Assembly: GCF_005871185.1 (NCBI RefSeq)
Contig: NZ_SWKN01000007.1
Span: 1 to 64,000 of the forward strand
DNA length: 64,000 nucleotides
Source of the DNA: Limnobacter alexandrii
Lineage (GTDB): Bacteria; Pseudomonadota; Gammaproteobacteria; Burkholderiales; Burkholderiaceae_B
Direction: 5' to 3'
Part shown: piece by piece, positions 8,766 to 19,668 of the stretch
How the letters are laid out: each line of letters starts with the position of its first letter
Position numbering within the stretch: the first letter of the stretch is position 1
The notes under the pieces: generated by a model
What the model was told of the DNA's origin: nothing
The model's input: the letters and a program-made list of their open reading frames with translations, nothing else
The model's database searches: none
Position numbers and translations under genes: made by a program

Positions 8766-9650
8766 TTATTTCTCGCGACCGAACAAACCGGCCGGGCGAA
8801 TCATGAGCACAATGGCCATGATGATGAACACCACTGTGGCTGACAATTCTGGATAAAACACACGGGTCAATCCTTCCACAATTCCCAAGGTAAGCCCGGT
8901 GATGATTGAACCCAGAATGGAACCCATGCCTCCAATAACCACTACCGCAAACACCGTGATAATGAGGTTGGACCCCATCAGCGGGGAAATTTGAATGACC
9001 GGTGCAGCCAGCACGCCTGCAAAGGCGGCCAATGCCACGCCAAAACCATAGGTGAGTGTCACCATGAGGGGTACGTTAATGCCAAAGGCCTCAACCAAGC
9101 GCGGGTTTTCAGTGCCAGCACGGAGCAGGGCCCCAAGCTTTGTTTTTTCAATCATGATCCAGGTGGCAAAACAAACCACCAGCGAGGCCACCACAACCCA
9201 GGCCCGGTAATTGGGCAAAATCATGAAGCCCAAATTGGTCGCACCCTGCAAGGCTTCTGGCACGGTATAAGGTTGACCTGAAACACCATAGATCGAGCGG
9301 AAAATTCCTTCCAGCATCAAGGTAATGCCGAAGGTCAGCAAGAGGCCATACAAGTGGTCCAGCTTGTAAAGCCAGCGCAACATTGTTTTTTCAATCAGTA
9401 TTCCGAAGGCGCCCACCAACAAGGGCGCAAGCAACAGCATCACCCAATAATTCAGGTTGAAATAGGCCATGCCCATCCAGGCGAAAAACGCGCCCATCAT
9501 GTACAGCGCGCCGTGTGCAAAGTTGATCACATTGAGCAAGCCAAAAATAACAGCCAAACCCAGCGACAGCATGGCGTAAAAAGAGCCATTCACGAGACCA
9601 AGCAGCAGTTGCCCCAAAAAGGCCTGCAAAGGTATTCCAAAAATTTCCAT
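8766..9650 (-). CDS. livH: branched-chain amino acid ABC permease, LivH type
   Basis: A 294-residue inner-membrane permease and partner of LivM in the importer. The N-terminal stretch GQLLLGLVNGSFYAMLSLGL followed by AVIFGLLNVINFAHG is diagnostic for LivH. The coupling loop includes GTENPRLVEAFGINV. The ATG at 9650 gives the usual N-terminus (MEIFGIPLQAFLG); a TTG at 9686 would add twelve residues without support. It lies between the binding-protein gene and livM in one transcript. Confidence 0.92.
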   Translation of the reverse strand: MEIFGIPLQAFLGQLLLGLVNGSFYAMLSLGLAVIFGLLNVINFAHGALYMMGAFFAWMGMAYFNLNYWVMLLLAPLLVGAFGILIEKTMLRWLYKLDHLYGLLLTFGITLMLEGIFRSIYGVSGQPYTVPEALQGATNLGFMILPNYRAWVVVASLVVCFATWIMIEKTKLGALLRAGTENPRLVEAFGINVPLMVTLTYGFGVALAAFAGVLAAPVIQISPLMGSNLIITVFAVVVIGGMGSILGSIITGLTLGIVEGLTRVFYPELSATVVFIIMAIVLMIRPAGLFGREK

Positions 9651-9723
9651 AAGTACGAGTCCAGCATTTGCCCCCGTGGCAATCAAACCTCGGGGGCATT
9701 GGTCTTATTGTGGTTTTACTGAA

Positions 9724-10935
9724 TTACTTCCACAAAGCGCACTTGGTCTCTGCTTTGGTGGTGAACGCCTGTTCGCCCGGAATGGCCTGTACAACCTTCA
9801 GGTAATCCCATGGTTTTTTGGATTCTTTGGGGTCTTTTACCTGCATCAGGAACATGTCATGAATCATGCTGCCATCGGCACGGTAGTAGCCGTTCTTGGC
9901 GTACATGTCGTTCACCTTCTGCTTGCGCAGGGCTTCCATCACTTTGGCACCATCATCGCTGCCCGCTGCTTTCACCGCATTCAGGTATTGCAGGGTTGCT
10001 GAGTAATCGGCTGCCTGCAAGCTGCTGGGCATCTTCTTCATTTTGTCGAAGAAGCGCTGCGACCACTTTCTGGTTTCATCGTTTTGATCCCAGTACCAGC
10101 TGTCCGTGAGGTACATGCCCTTGGTTTGGCCCAATCCCAAAGCGTGTACGTCATTGATGAACATCAACAGACCGGCAAGCTTCATGCTGCCGGTAACGCC
10201 AAATTCATTGGCTGCCTTGATGGAGTTCACGGTGTCGCCGCCCGCATTGGCCAAGCCCAGAATTTGAGCGCCCGAGGCTTGTGCCTGAAGCATGAAACTT
10301 GAGAAATCAGATGCAGACAGCGGGTGGCGAATTGCACCCTTCACAGTACCACCGTTGGCTTTCACCACGGCAGTGGTGTCAGTTTCAAGCGAGGTGCCAA
10401 AGGCATAATCAGCGGTCAGGAAGTACCAACTTTTACCGCCCTGCTTCACCACCGCTGAGCCGGTACCTTTGGCCATTGCCACGGTGTCGTAAGCATAGTG
10501 AATACTGTAGGGGTTGCATTCTTCATTGGTAATGCGCGCTGTACCTGCACCAATGACGAAGTTGGGCTTTTTCTTTTCATCCGCTACTTTGGCCATGGCC
10601 AGCGCTGTACCCGAGTTGGTGCCGGAAATCAGCATGTCCACGCCCTCCCGATCGAACCACTCCCGTGCCTTGCTGGCGGCAATGTCAGCCTTGTTTTGGT
10701 GATCGGCAAACACCAGTTCAATTTTCTTGCCGTTCAAAGTGCCACCAAAATCAGCGATCGCCATTTTAACCGCCTCTACACCGCCGGGGCCGTCGATGTC
10801 GGCATACAAGCCAGACATGTCAGTGATCACACCAATCTTGATTGTGTCGTTGGAGTACTGTGCCTGGGCCGAGCCAGCAGCAAATGCAAAAAGCGCGGCC
10901 AGACCGGTTGCGATTGGTTTTAATTTCATCATCAT
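9724..10935 (-). CDS. periplasmic substrate-binding protein of the liv importer
   Basis: A 403-residue exported solute-binding protein of the LivJ/LivK (type I periplasmic binding fold) family. A signal peptide with cleavage near AQA-QYSNDTIKIG is visible; the mature part begins IKIGVITDMSGLYADIDGPG, typical of the family. Ligand contacts probably include LISGTNSGTALAMAKVA (the Ser/Gly/Thr loop) and YFLTADYAFG. An AAAGGAG ribosome site precedes the ATG. It sits in the middle of the liv operon. Such proteins bind Leu/Ile/Val, but also amides, urea or aromatic acids; the ligand is not certain from sequence. Confidence 0.9.
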   Translation of the reverse strand: MMMKLKPIATGLAALFAFAAGSAQAQYSNDTIKIGVITDMSGLYADIDGPGGVEAVKMAIADFGGTLNGKKIELVFADHQNKADIAASKAREWFDREGVDMLISGTNSGTALAMAKVADEKKKPNFVIGAGTARITNEECNPYSIHYAYDTVAMAKGTGSAVVKQGGKSWYFLTADYAFGTSLETDTTAVVKANGGTVKGAIRHPLSASDFSSFMLQAQASGAQILGLANAGGDTVNSIKAANEFGVTGSMKLAGLLMFINDVHALGLGQTKGMYLTDSWYWDQNDETRKWSQRFFDKMKKMPSSLQAADYSATLQYLNAVKAAGSDDGAKVMEALRKQKVNDMYAKNGYYRADGSMIHDMFLMQVKDPKESKKPWDYLKVVQAIPGEQAFTTKAETKCALWK

Positions 10936-10974
10936 CTCCTTTGGTTTAAGTCCAATCCCTTGAAAGGTTGGTTT

Positions 10975-11697
10975 TTATACGCCCAGCAGCGAATGCAGCA
11001 CGGGCATTTTTTCATCGAGTTCCGAGGCGGCAAATGCCTCCACAATCTGGCCGTGCTCTACCACGTAGAACCGATCGGCCAGGGGTGCAGCAAAACGGAA
11101 ATTCTGTTCCACCATCACAATGGTGTAGCCTTTGGATTTCAGGGTGGTAATCATCCTTGCAAGGGCTTGAACAATCACGGGCGCAAGCCCTTCTGAAATT
11201 TCATCAAGCAACAACAGTTTGGCACCGGTTCTCAAAATGCGTGCAACTGCCAGCATTTGCTGTTCACCACCCGACAAACGCGTGCCCTGGCTTTTCTTGC
11301 GTTCAGCCAGATTGGGAAACATCTCGTAAATTTCGGCCACACTCATGCCCTTGTCGGTCTTTGAGACAAAAGGAGGCAGCATCAAATTTTCCTCTGCCGA
11401 CAGCGAGGAAAATATCCCCCGTTCTTCCGGGCAGTACCCAACACCCAGGTGGGCAATTTTGTGGGTGGGCATGTTGATGGCTTCGGTGCCGTTGATTTTG
11501 ATCGACCCTTTGCGTGAACCAGTCAAACCCATGATGGCACGCAGGGTGCTGGTGCGCCCTGCTCCATTTCGTCCGAGAAGCGTGACAACCTCCCCGGTTT
11601 TAACAGTCAGGTTCAGGTTGTGCAGAATATGCGATTCACCATACCAGGCGTTTAAATCCGATATTTCCAGTGCATTGCTTGTTGCTGTGTTGCCCAT
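10975..11697 (-). CDS. livF: liv importer ATPase, LivF type, with altered Walker A
   Basis: A 240-residue ABC ATPase of the LivF family. The Walker A loop reads GRNGAGRTS at residues 42-50, so the invariant lysine is replaced by arginine (Arg48, codon CGC). The other motifs are intact: signature RLSGGEQQMLAVARIL, Walker B KLLLLDEISEGLAP and the switch histidine region, here ending MVEQNF. The start overlaps the livG stop as TGATG, which indicates translational coupling. With LivG it should form the ATPase heterodimer of the importer. The Lys-to-Arg change may be a lineage trait rather than an inactivating mutation. Confidence 0.92.
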   Translation of the reverse strand: MGNTATSNALEISDLNAWYGESHILHNLNLTVKTGEVVTLLGRNGAGRTSTLRAIMGLTGSRKGSIKINGTEAINMPTHKIAHLGVGYCPEERGIFSSLSAEENLMLPPFVSKTDKGMSVAEIYEMFPNLAERKKSQGTRLSGGEQQMLAVARILRTGAKLLLLDEISEGLAPVIVQALARMITTLKSKGYTIVMVEQNFRFAAPLADRFYVVEHGQIVEAFAASELDEKMPVLHSLLGV

Positions 11698-12467
11698 CAG
11701 TGCGCACCCTCCAGTACGCCCGTGCTGGAACCCATGTAGGCCTCCATCACCTGTGGGTTACGCGACACCTCCTCATAACTTCCCTCGGCCAGTACCGCGC
11801 CGCGCTGAAGAACCGAGATGCGATCGCTAATGCCTGCCACCACATTCATATTGTGTTCAACCATCAAAATGGTTCTGCCTGTCGATACTTTTTTAATCAG
11901 TTGGGTTACACGATCCACATCTTCATGACCCATGCCTTGTGTGGGTTCATCCAAAAGCATCAATTCGGGTTCCATGCCCAGGGTTGTGGCAATTTCAAGT
12001 GCACGTTTGCGGCCATAGGGCAGGTCCACGGTCAGGGTGTCTGCAAAGCGTTCCAGATCAACCAGAGAAAGCAAAGCCATCGCTTTGTCGTTCAGCACAG
12101 AGAGTTTCTTCTCGCTTTTCCAGAAATGAAAAGAATTGCCCAGAGGACGTTGCAAGCCAATGCGTACGTTTTCAAGCACGGTGAGGTGCGGAAAAACCGC
12201 GGAAATTTGAAACGACCGAATGATGCCCTGCCTGGCAATCTGGGCTGGTTTGGCACTGGTGATGTCTTTGCCGTTAAACAAAATTTGACCCGATGTGGGG
12301 GCTAAAAATTTCGTCAACAAATTGAAACAGGTTGTTTTACCTGCGCCGTTGGGGCCAATCAAGGCATGAATATGGCCACGTTGTACTTTTAAATTCACAT
12401 CGCTGACCGCAGTGAATCCCTTGAATTCCTTGGTCAACGCCCTTGTCTCCAACACTACTTCTGCCAT
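11697..12467 (-). CDS. livG: liv importer ATPase, LivG type
   Basis: A 256-residue ABC ATPase of the LivG family and first gene of the liv operon. Walker A is intact (GPNGAGKTTCFNLLTKFL), with QISAVFPHLTVLENV as the Q-loop region and LPYGRKRALEIATTLG in the signature position. Walker B is LMLLDEPTQGMGHEDV and the switch histidine is in MVEHNMNVV. The LPYGRKR form of the signature is usual for LivG. The intact Walker A contrasts with its partner LivF. The upstream 130 bases hold the promoter, but I cannot place it convincingly. Confidence 0.93.
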   Translation of the reverse strand: MAEVVLETRALTKEFKGFTAVSDVNLKVQRGHIHALIGPNGAGKTTCFNLLTKFLAPTSGQILFNGKDITSAKPAQIARQGIIRSFQISAVFPHLTVLENVRIGLQRPLGNSFHFWKSEKKLSVLNDKAMALLSLVDLERFADTLTVDLPYGRKRALEIATTLGMEPELMLLDEPTQGMGHEDVDRVTQLIKKVSTGRTILMVEHNMNVVAGISDRISVLQRGAVLAEGSYEEVSRNPQVMEAYMGSSTGVLEGAH

Positions 12468-12595
12468 GGGTTCTCCATGTTGTCATTGTCGTTATGCCAA
12501 CTGATGCCGGGCTGCACCAATGGTTAAATATCGTCAATGATGGTGGCATGTGTGTTTTCATTCTGGAATTAGGGCAAACCTCACCCCCTGAATGC

Positions 12596-12618
12596 AAAAA
12601 AGCCCGCATGTGCGGGCT
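12596..12618 (-). terminator. rho-independent terminator after guaA
   Basis: The inverted repeat AGCCCGC/GCGGGCT (12601-12607 and 12612-12618, 4-base loop) is followed on the minus strand by a run of six T. It sits 45 bases beyond the guaA stop and should separate guaA from the liv operon. Confidence 0.85.
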
Positions 12619-12662
12619 CTCTTGTAAGGCTGAAGTAAGTGACTGGTTTCGCCGTGGGTGGC

Positions 12663-14285
12663 TTATTCCCATTCAATGGTCGCTGGCGGTTTTCCAGAGA
12701 CGTCGTACACCACGCGATTGACGCCTTTTACTTCGTTGATGATGCGGTTGGAAATGCGCCCCAGCAATGAGTACGGAAGGTGGGCCCAATGCGCGGTCAT
12801 GAAGTCTTGAGTTTGTACGGCGCGAATGGCCACCACATATTCGTAAGTACGGCCGTCGCCCATTACTCCCACTGACTTCACTGGCAAAAATACCGCAAAA
12901 GCCTGACTGGTCAGGTCGTACCAGCTTTTGCCAATTTGTTCATCGGTACACAATTCCGCTGCTGCGTCTTTGGCGGTGGCTTTGGTGTTACGCAATTCTT
13001 CAATAAACACGGCATCTGCACGTTGCAAAATTTCGGCATACTCAGCTTTCACTTCACCCAGAATACGAACGCCGAGGCCAGGGCCCGGGAACGGGTGGCG
13101 GTACACCATTTCAGGATCAAGCCCAAGTTCTACGCCAAGTTTGCGCACTTCATCCTTGAACAGATCGCGCAGGGGCTCAAGCAGTTTCAGGTTCAGCGTG
13201 TCGGGCAAGCCACCCACATTGTGGTGGCTTTTAATGCTGGTGGCTTTGCCGGTTTTTGCACCCGCTGATTCAATCACGTCCGGGTAAATGGTGCCTTGAG
13301 CAAGCCACCTGGCGTTGGCGCGCATGCCCGCCTCGCGCTGGAACACATCCACGAATGCTTTGCCAATAATTTTGCGTTTTGCTTCAGGGTCGGTGACCCC
13401 TTTAAGCTGTCCCATGAATTCTTCGGTGGCATTGACATGCACCACGCGCACACCCAAATGTTTGGCAAAGGTTTCCATCACCTGCTCGCCTTCTTTGAAA
13501 CGAAGCAAGCCATGGTCTACAAACACGCAGGTCAGTTGATCACCAATCGCCTTGTGGATTAACGCTGCTGCAACTGAAGAATCAACACCACCCGAAAGGC
13601 CCAGAATTACTTCATCACTGCCCACCTGGGCACGAATTTTTTCAACTGCTTCATCCACAAAACTGGGCATGGACCAGTCACCTTTGCAGCCGCAAATGTC
13701 GCGCACAAAACGCGCCAATATCTCCTTGCCCTTTTTGGTGTGAGTAACCTCAGGGTGAAACTGCACGGCATAGAAACCGCGTGTTTCATCGGCCATGCCA
13801 GCGATTGGGCATGAGGGTGTAGACGCCATTAGCTTGAAATTGGGTGGCAGTTCTGTGACCTTGTCACCGTGACTCATCCATACATTCAACAGGCCGTGGC
13901 CTTGCTCGTTGGTTTCGTCTTCAATGCCATCGAACAACTTGGTGTGGCCGTGGGCACGAATTTGAGCATGGCCAAATTCCCGCACTGTACCCGCTTCAAC
14001 TTTGCCGCCCAGTTGCATGGCCATGGTTTGCATGCCGTAGCAAATGCCAAGCACGGGTACACCCAGATTGAACACCAGTTCTGGGGCTCGGTCGGTGCTC
14101 TCTTCATAAGCTGACTGGTGGCTACCCGACAAAATAATGCCTGAGGCACCATAATCTTTGATCCGCTCCGGTTCAACGTCGCAGGGCAAAATTTCACAGA
14201 AAACGCCGCATTCACGCACACGTCGCGCAATGAGCTGTGTGACCTGTGACCCGAAGTCGAGTACCAAAATTTTCTGATGATTCAT
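12663..14285 (-). CDS. guaA: GMP synthase (glutamine-hydrolysing)
   Basis: A 540-residue enzyme that converts XMP to GMP using ATP and glutamine. The N-terminal class I glutaminase domain has the nucleophile in GICYGMQT (Cys82) and the His-Glu pair in FHPEV. The ATP-pyrophosphatase domain has the P-loop [12 protein letters not shown]. The C-terminal dimer domain ends in the XMP-binding stretch KPPATIEWE. Length is slightly above E. coli GuaA (525). It is the last gene of a guaB-GAF-guaA run and ends at a clear terminator. Confidence 0.97.
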   Translation of the reverse strand: MNHQKILVLDFGSQVTQLIARRVRECGVFCEILPCDVEPERIKDYGASGIILSGSHQSAYEESTDRAPELVFNLGVPVLGICYGMQTMAMQLGGKVEAGTVREFGHAQIRAHGHTKLFDGIEDETNEQGHGLLNVWMSHGDKVTELPPNFKLMASTPSCPIAGMADETRGFYAVQFHPEVTHTKKGKEILARFVRDICGCKGDWSMPSFVDEAVEKIRAQVGSDEVILGLSGGVDSSVAAALIHKAIGDQLTCVFVDHGLLRFKEGEQVMETFAKHLGVRVVHVNATEEFMGQLKGVTDPEAKRKIIGKAFVDVFQREAGMRANARWLAQGTIYPDVIESAGAKTGKATSIKSHHNVGGLPDTLNLKLLEPLRDLFKDEVRKLGVELGLDPEMVYRHPFPGPGLGVRILGEVKAEYAEILQRADAVFIEELRNTKATAKDAAAELCTDEQIGKSWYDLTSQAFAVFLPVKSVGVMGDGRTYEYVVAIRAVQTQDFMTAHWAHLPYSLLGRISNRIINEVKGVNRVVYDVSGKPPATIEWE

Positions 14286-14341
14286 GAGGTGTTCTTTGAA
14301 TGTCTTAAAAGTAATTGACCCAAGGCAATGTTGTGCCGGGT

Positions 14342-15334
14342 TTAGCTAAGGCTTAACAAGCGATCAACCGCCTGCACTGCCGTGCATTGAAGCTCGTCGC
14401 CGGACAGGCTGAGAAAGTTGATGTCCACATCAACCAGTGCCTTCACGCCATGAGTTTCGAGTGTGGTTTCACGGAAGCTGGTTTTTAGCTGTTCCAGCAA
14501 ACGGGCGACCTCTGAATCGGTCATGCCCGAACCAACAGCCACAAATGCATCTGCGCCCAACGAACCTATGCTCGAACCATTGGGCAAGGCATCGCGAATG
14601 ATGGACGCGGTGAATTTGGTGAAATCAACGATTCGGTCGCGACCGAACCGGTTCAAAATCAGATCAAATGAACTGAGTTTGACGTGCACCAAGGAAAGAT
14701 TTTCTCGCTTGCGCAAAGCGTGTTCCAGTTCTTTGTCCAGCAGTGCCTCAAAGCCACGCCTGTTCCATGAGCCCACAATTGGATCAATCAGCAGTGACCT
14801 TTGGTTCTCATTGAGTGAGCGTACAAATCGTGTCACCACATTGTCGTCTACCGGCTTTGCAATTTCCGCTTCAACCAGGCGAGCAAAATCGCGTAGATCC
14901 TGCCTGTCTTCTTGGGAAAATGTGCGTGGTACGCTGTCAATTACGCAAAGCGTACCAATGGTGACACCGAATGAATCACGAATGGGTTGACCTGCATAAA
15001 ACCGGATTCTCGGCCCATCCAAAACCAATGGGTTGTCCATAAAACGCGGATCAAGCAAGGCGTTTTCCACAACCAACGGTTCATCACTCAAAATGGCATG
15101 TCCGCAGAACGAAACTTCACGATCTGTAGAGCAGGCGTTCAGGCCTTGTAGCGATTTAAACCACTGAATCTCTTTGTAAACAATGGTGACCAGGGCGGTG
15201 TCAATATCAAAGTGCCGACAAACCAAACGCGTGATGCGATCAAACCGGGCCTCGGATGGGGAGTAAATCATCCCCAGGTTTTGGATCGCCCGTGTTCTTT
15301 CTGCTTCGTTGTCTGGAATGTCAGGTTTTTGCAT
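14342..15334 (-). CDS. GAF domain plus degenerate GGDEF domain protein
   Basis: A 330-residue soluble protein. Residues about 25-160 form a GAF sensor domain ([55 protein letters not shown]). Residues about 180-330 look like a GGDEF domain: [17 protein letters not shown] matches the family entry motif, but the active-site loop reads GADAF (260-264) instead of GG(D/E)EF. Diguanylate cyclase activity is therefore unlikely; GTP or c-di-GMP binding, or a structural role, remains possible. It lies between guaB (26 bases upstream) and guaA (56 bases downstream), all on the same strand, an unusual neighbourhood for a GTP-using fold. Confidence 0.85.
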   Translation of the reverse strand: MQKPDIPDNEAERTRAIQNLGMIYSPSEARFDRITRLVCRHFDIDTALVTIVYKEIQWFKSLQGLNACSTDREVSFCGHAILSDEPLVVENALLDPRFMDNPLVLDGPRIRFYAGQPIRDSFGVTIGTLCVIDSVPRTFSQEDRQDLRDFARLVEAEIAKPVDDNVVTRFVRSLNENQRSLLIDPIVGSWNRRGFEALLDKELEHALRKRENLSLVHVKLSSFDLILNRFGRDRIVDFTKFTASIIRDALPNGSSIGSLGADAFVAVGSGMTDSEVARLLEQLKTSFRETTLETHGVKALVDVDINFLSLSGDELQCTAVQAVDRLLSLS

Positions 15335-15360
15335 GGCTGCTTCGCTGTATTCAGGCTTTG

Positions 15361-17266
<1,906 letters not shown>

Positions 17267-17267
<1 letters not shown>

Positions 17268-17710
17268 CACCCTGCCCCAGTGCTGTGAAGTGATTCTGCC
17301 CGTTTGATGAAAGAATCTACAAAACTATTGGCCAGGCTTGTGAAAACAGGCCCAACCAATTGTTCAAGCACCTTGCTCGAGAATTCGTAAGTCAGCTTGA
17401 AATGCACTTTGCAAGCCTCAGGTGTGAGTTCAATGAAATGCCATGTGCCCTCAAGGTGGGTAAAAGGCCCTTCCACCAGGCTCATGTGGATTTCCTGATG
17501 CGGTGTCAGGGTATTCATGGTGCAAAAGCTTTGTTTGACACCTTTGAAGGCAATTTCCACGGTTGCTTTCTCGGTGTTTGAGTCGACGGGCTCAACGCTT
17601 CCTGCGCCGCACCACGGCAAAAACTGGGGATAATCGGCCACCGCCCGCACCAAATCGAACATTTGTTGCGTGGAAAAATGAACCAACACGGACTTTTCTA
17701 CAATGGCCAT
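17267..17710 (-). CDS. ratA: RatA/Coq10 START-domain protein
   Basis: A 147-residue START-fold protein (polyketide cyclase/Coq10 family). The family pattern is clear: EKSVLVHFSTQQMFDLVRAV with DYPQFLPWCGAG, a middle GPFTHLEGTWHFIEL and the C-terminal helix LVGPVFTSLANSFVDSF. E. coli RatA was described as a ribosome anti-association toxin, while relatives bind ubiquinone-like lipids (Coq10), so the actual role is open. It is translationally coupled to rnfH and divergent from smpB, 101 bases away. Confidence 0.88.
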
Positions 17711-17811
17711 GAATGCTGAAGGGTTTGTTTCCCGCTGGGAGAAAGGATTAAACTCTCTATTTTAGCGTTTTTCACGCTGCGCCGCACCCAAAGGACGTTT
17801 TCGCCGAATTC

Positions 17812-18261
17812 ATGAGCATTATTGACAACAAAAAAGCAGGTTTTGATTACTTCATTGAAGAGAAGTACGAAGCGGGTATTGTGCTGGAAGGCTGGGAAGT
17901 CAAATCCATTCGCGATGGTCGTGTGCAAATCAAAGAAAGCCACATTGTGGTTCGCAATGGCGAGTTGTGGCTGTTGAACTGCCATATTTCGCCATTGACC
18001 AGTGCATCCACCCACGTCAACCCGGTGAACACCCGCACACGCAAGCTATTGATGCACAAGAAAGAAATTAATCGCTTGATTGGCAAGGTGGAGCAAAAAG
18101 GTTATTCACTCGTGCCACTTAACCTGCACTTCAAAAACGGTCGGGTGAAAGTGGACATGGCCCTGGCCAAGGGCAAAAAGCAACACGACAAACGCGATAC
18201 CTTAAAAGACAAGGACTGGAAGCGGGAACAGGAACGGTTAATGAAGATTCACCGCACCTGA
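17812..18261 (+). CDS. smpB: SsrA-binding protein SmpB
   Basis: A 149-residue tmRNA-binding protein required for trans-translation of stalled ribosomes. The core is canonical: [43 protein letters not shown]-like [20 protein letters not shown] and [20 protein letters not shown] in the basic C-terminal tail. No ssrA RNA gene is visible nearby. It is divergent from ratA-rnfH, a conserved arrangement in proteobacteria. Confidence 0.97.
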   Translation: MSIIDNKKAGFDYFIEEKYEAGIVLEGWEVKSIRDGRVQIKESHIVVRNGELWLLNCHISPLTSASTHVNPVNTRTRKLLMHKKEINRLIGKVEQKGYSLVPLNLHFKNGRVKVDMALAKGKKQHDKRDTLKDKDWKREQERLMKIHRT

Positions 18262-18278
18262 TCCAACTAACCGGGCAA

Positions 18279-19184
18279 TCACTTGCCCTGCTTCACGACC
18301 TGCATCGCCGCAGCCACCATGGACCCCATATTGGACAGGTCGCCTGGCAGTATCAATGTGTTGCCCACTTTGGCCACACCTGAAAACGCCTCAATGTATT
18401 GCTCGGCCACTTTCAGGTTGACGGCCTCCATACCACCGGGCTCGGCCACAGCGGCAGCCACTTTGCGCAGTGCCTCGGCCGTGGCTTCGGCAATTTCCTT
18501 GATCGCGCCAGCCTCACCCTGAGCACGGTTGATGGCTGCAATTCGATCACCTTCCGATCGGGCGATGGCCGATTCACGCTCGCCATTGGCGATGTTGATT
18601 TGTTCCTGTTTGCGGCCTTCCGACGCGGCAATCAGGGCACGCTTTTCACGTTCTGCTGTGATTTGAGCCTGCATTGAAAGTAAAATCTCACGTGGTGGTG
18701 TTAAGTCTTTGATTTCATATCGAAGAACCTTCACACCCCAGTTCATGGCTGCTTCATCAAGTGCCTGAACAATTGCCGCGTTGATCATGTCGCGCTCTTC
18801 AAAGGTTTTGTCCAGTTCCATTCGACCAATGATCGATCTCAAGGTGGTTTGTGCCAGTTGCGTAATCGCGCTGATGTAGTCGCTGGAACCATAGCTGGCC
18901 CGCATCGCGTCCGTTACCTGAAAATACAGAATGCCATCGACCTGAAGCTGGGTGTTGTCTTTGGTAATACACACCTGGCTGGGTACATCCAGCGGAATTT
19001 CTTTCAGGGAATGTTTGTAGGACACACGCTCGATGAAGGGAACCAGAAAATTCAAACCGGCCTGCAAGGTTCGGTCGTACTTGCCAAGGCGTTCAACCAC
19101 CCACGCGCTTTGCTGCGGCACAATGCGCAAGGCTTGACTGACGAACACAATCGCCAGTATCAATATGACAATTGAAACTTCCAT
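18279..19184 (-). CDS. SPFH/Band 7 (stomatin-like) membrane protein
   Basis: A 301-residue protein with one N-terminal membrane segment (residues 3-20) followed by an SPFH domain (VPQQSAWVVERLGKYDRTLQ; VPFIERVSYKHSLKEIPLDV) and a long Ala/Glu-rich coiled coil (about 190-260, AQITAEREKRALIAASEGRK). It resembles E. coli QmcA and human SLP-2. Such proteins form large membrane rings and pair with NfeD proteins, and the nfeD gene lies just upstream here. A TAAGGAG site precedes the ATG at 19184. It is probably in one transcript with nfeD and ppsA. Confidence 0.9.
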   Translation of the reverse strand: MEVSIVILILAIVFVSQALRIVPQQSAWVVERLGKYDRTLQAGLNFLVPFIERVSYKHSLKEIPLDVPSQVCITKDNTQLQVDGILYFQVTDAMRASYGSSDYISAITQLAQTTLRSIIGRMELDKTFEERDMINAAIVQALDEAAMNWGVKVLRYEIKDLTPPREILLSMQAQITAEREKRALIAASEGRKQEQINIANGERESAIARSEGDRIAAINRAQGEAGAIKEIAEATAEALRKVAAAVAEPGGMEAVNLKVAEQYIEAFSGVAKVGNTLILPGDLSNMGSMVAAAMQVVKQGK

Positions 19185-19230
19185 GAATTTTCTCCTTAGA
19201 TTCGCAGGCCTGGCAACGTGGCCAGACCGA

Positions 19231-19653
19231 TTACGCGTGTGTGGATACGCTTTTGACTTTCAGGACATTGCCCTGAACATCGACAATTTGATGCAGGCCT
19301 GTTACAGGCGTGCTGTCTACACTTTCAGCAGCCCAGTTGGCTCCGCGGTAGTGCACATTGGTACGCCCGCCCGCATTCCAGCTTGAAATTTCAAGCTTGT
19401 TGCCAATGTCGAGCAAATCATGTTGTTTGTCGGTTTTGCTTCGTTTGATCGAACGGTTGCGAAGTAAAAGGCTGCCAGCCACCGCGAACACGGCGGCTGC
19501 GCCAATTTGAATCTCAAGACCGTAGCCCAGGTAGGCCATCAATGCGCCAACGGCTGCACCCAAGGACACCATGAGCAGGTAGAACGTGCCTGTGGTGATC
19601 TCGGCAATCAACAAAATACCCGCCAATACCAGCCACAGTGAAAAATTGCTCAA
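19231..19653 (-). CDS. NfeD family membrane protein
   Basis: A 140-residue protein with three or so hydrophobic segments in residues 3-75 and a C-terminal OB-fold-like domain (KLEISSWNAGGRTNVHYRGA; GLHQIVDVQGNVLKVKSV), the layout of short NfeD1b proteins. The start is a TTG at 19653, supported by an AAGGAG site about nine bases upstream and by the lack of an earlier ATG in frame. It lies 16 bases after ppsA and 47 before the SPFH gene; NfeD-SPFH pairs are a known partnership, probably in membrane microdomain quality control. Confidence 0.88.
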   Translation of the reverse strand: MSNFSLWLVLAGILLIAEITTGTFYLLMVSLGAAVGALMAYLGYGLEIQIGAAAVFAVAGSLLLRNRSIKRSKTDKQHDLLDIGNKLEISSWNAGGRTNVHYRGANWAAESVDSTPVTGLHQIVDVQGNVLKVKSVSTHA

Positions 19654-19668
19654 TGGTGTTGCTCCTTT

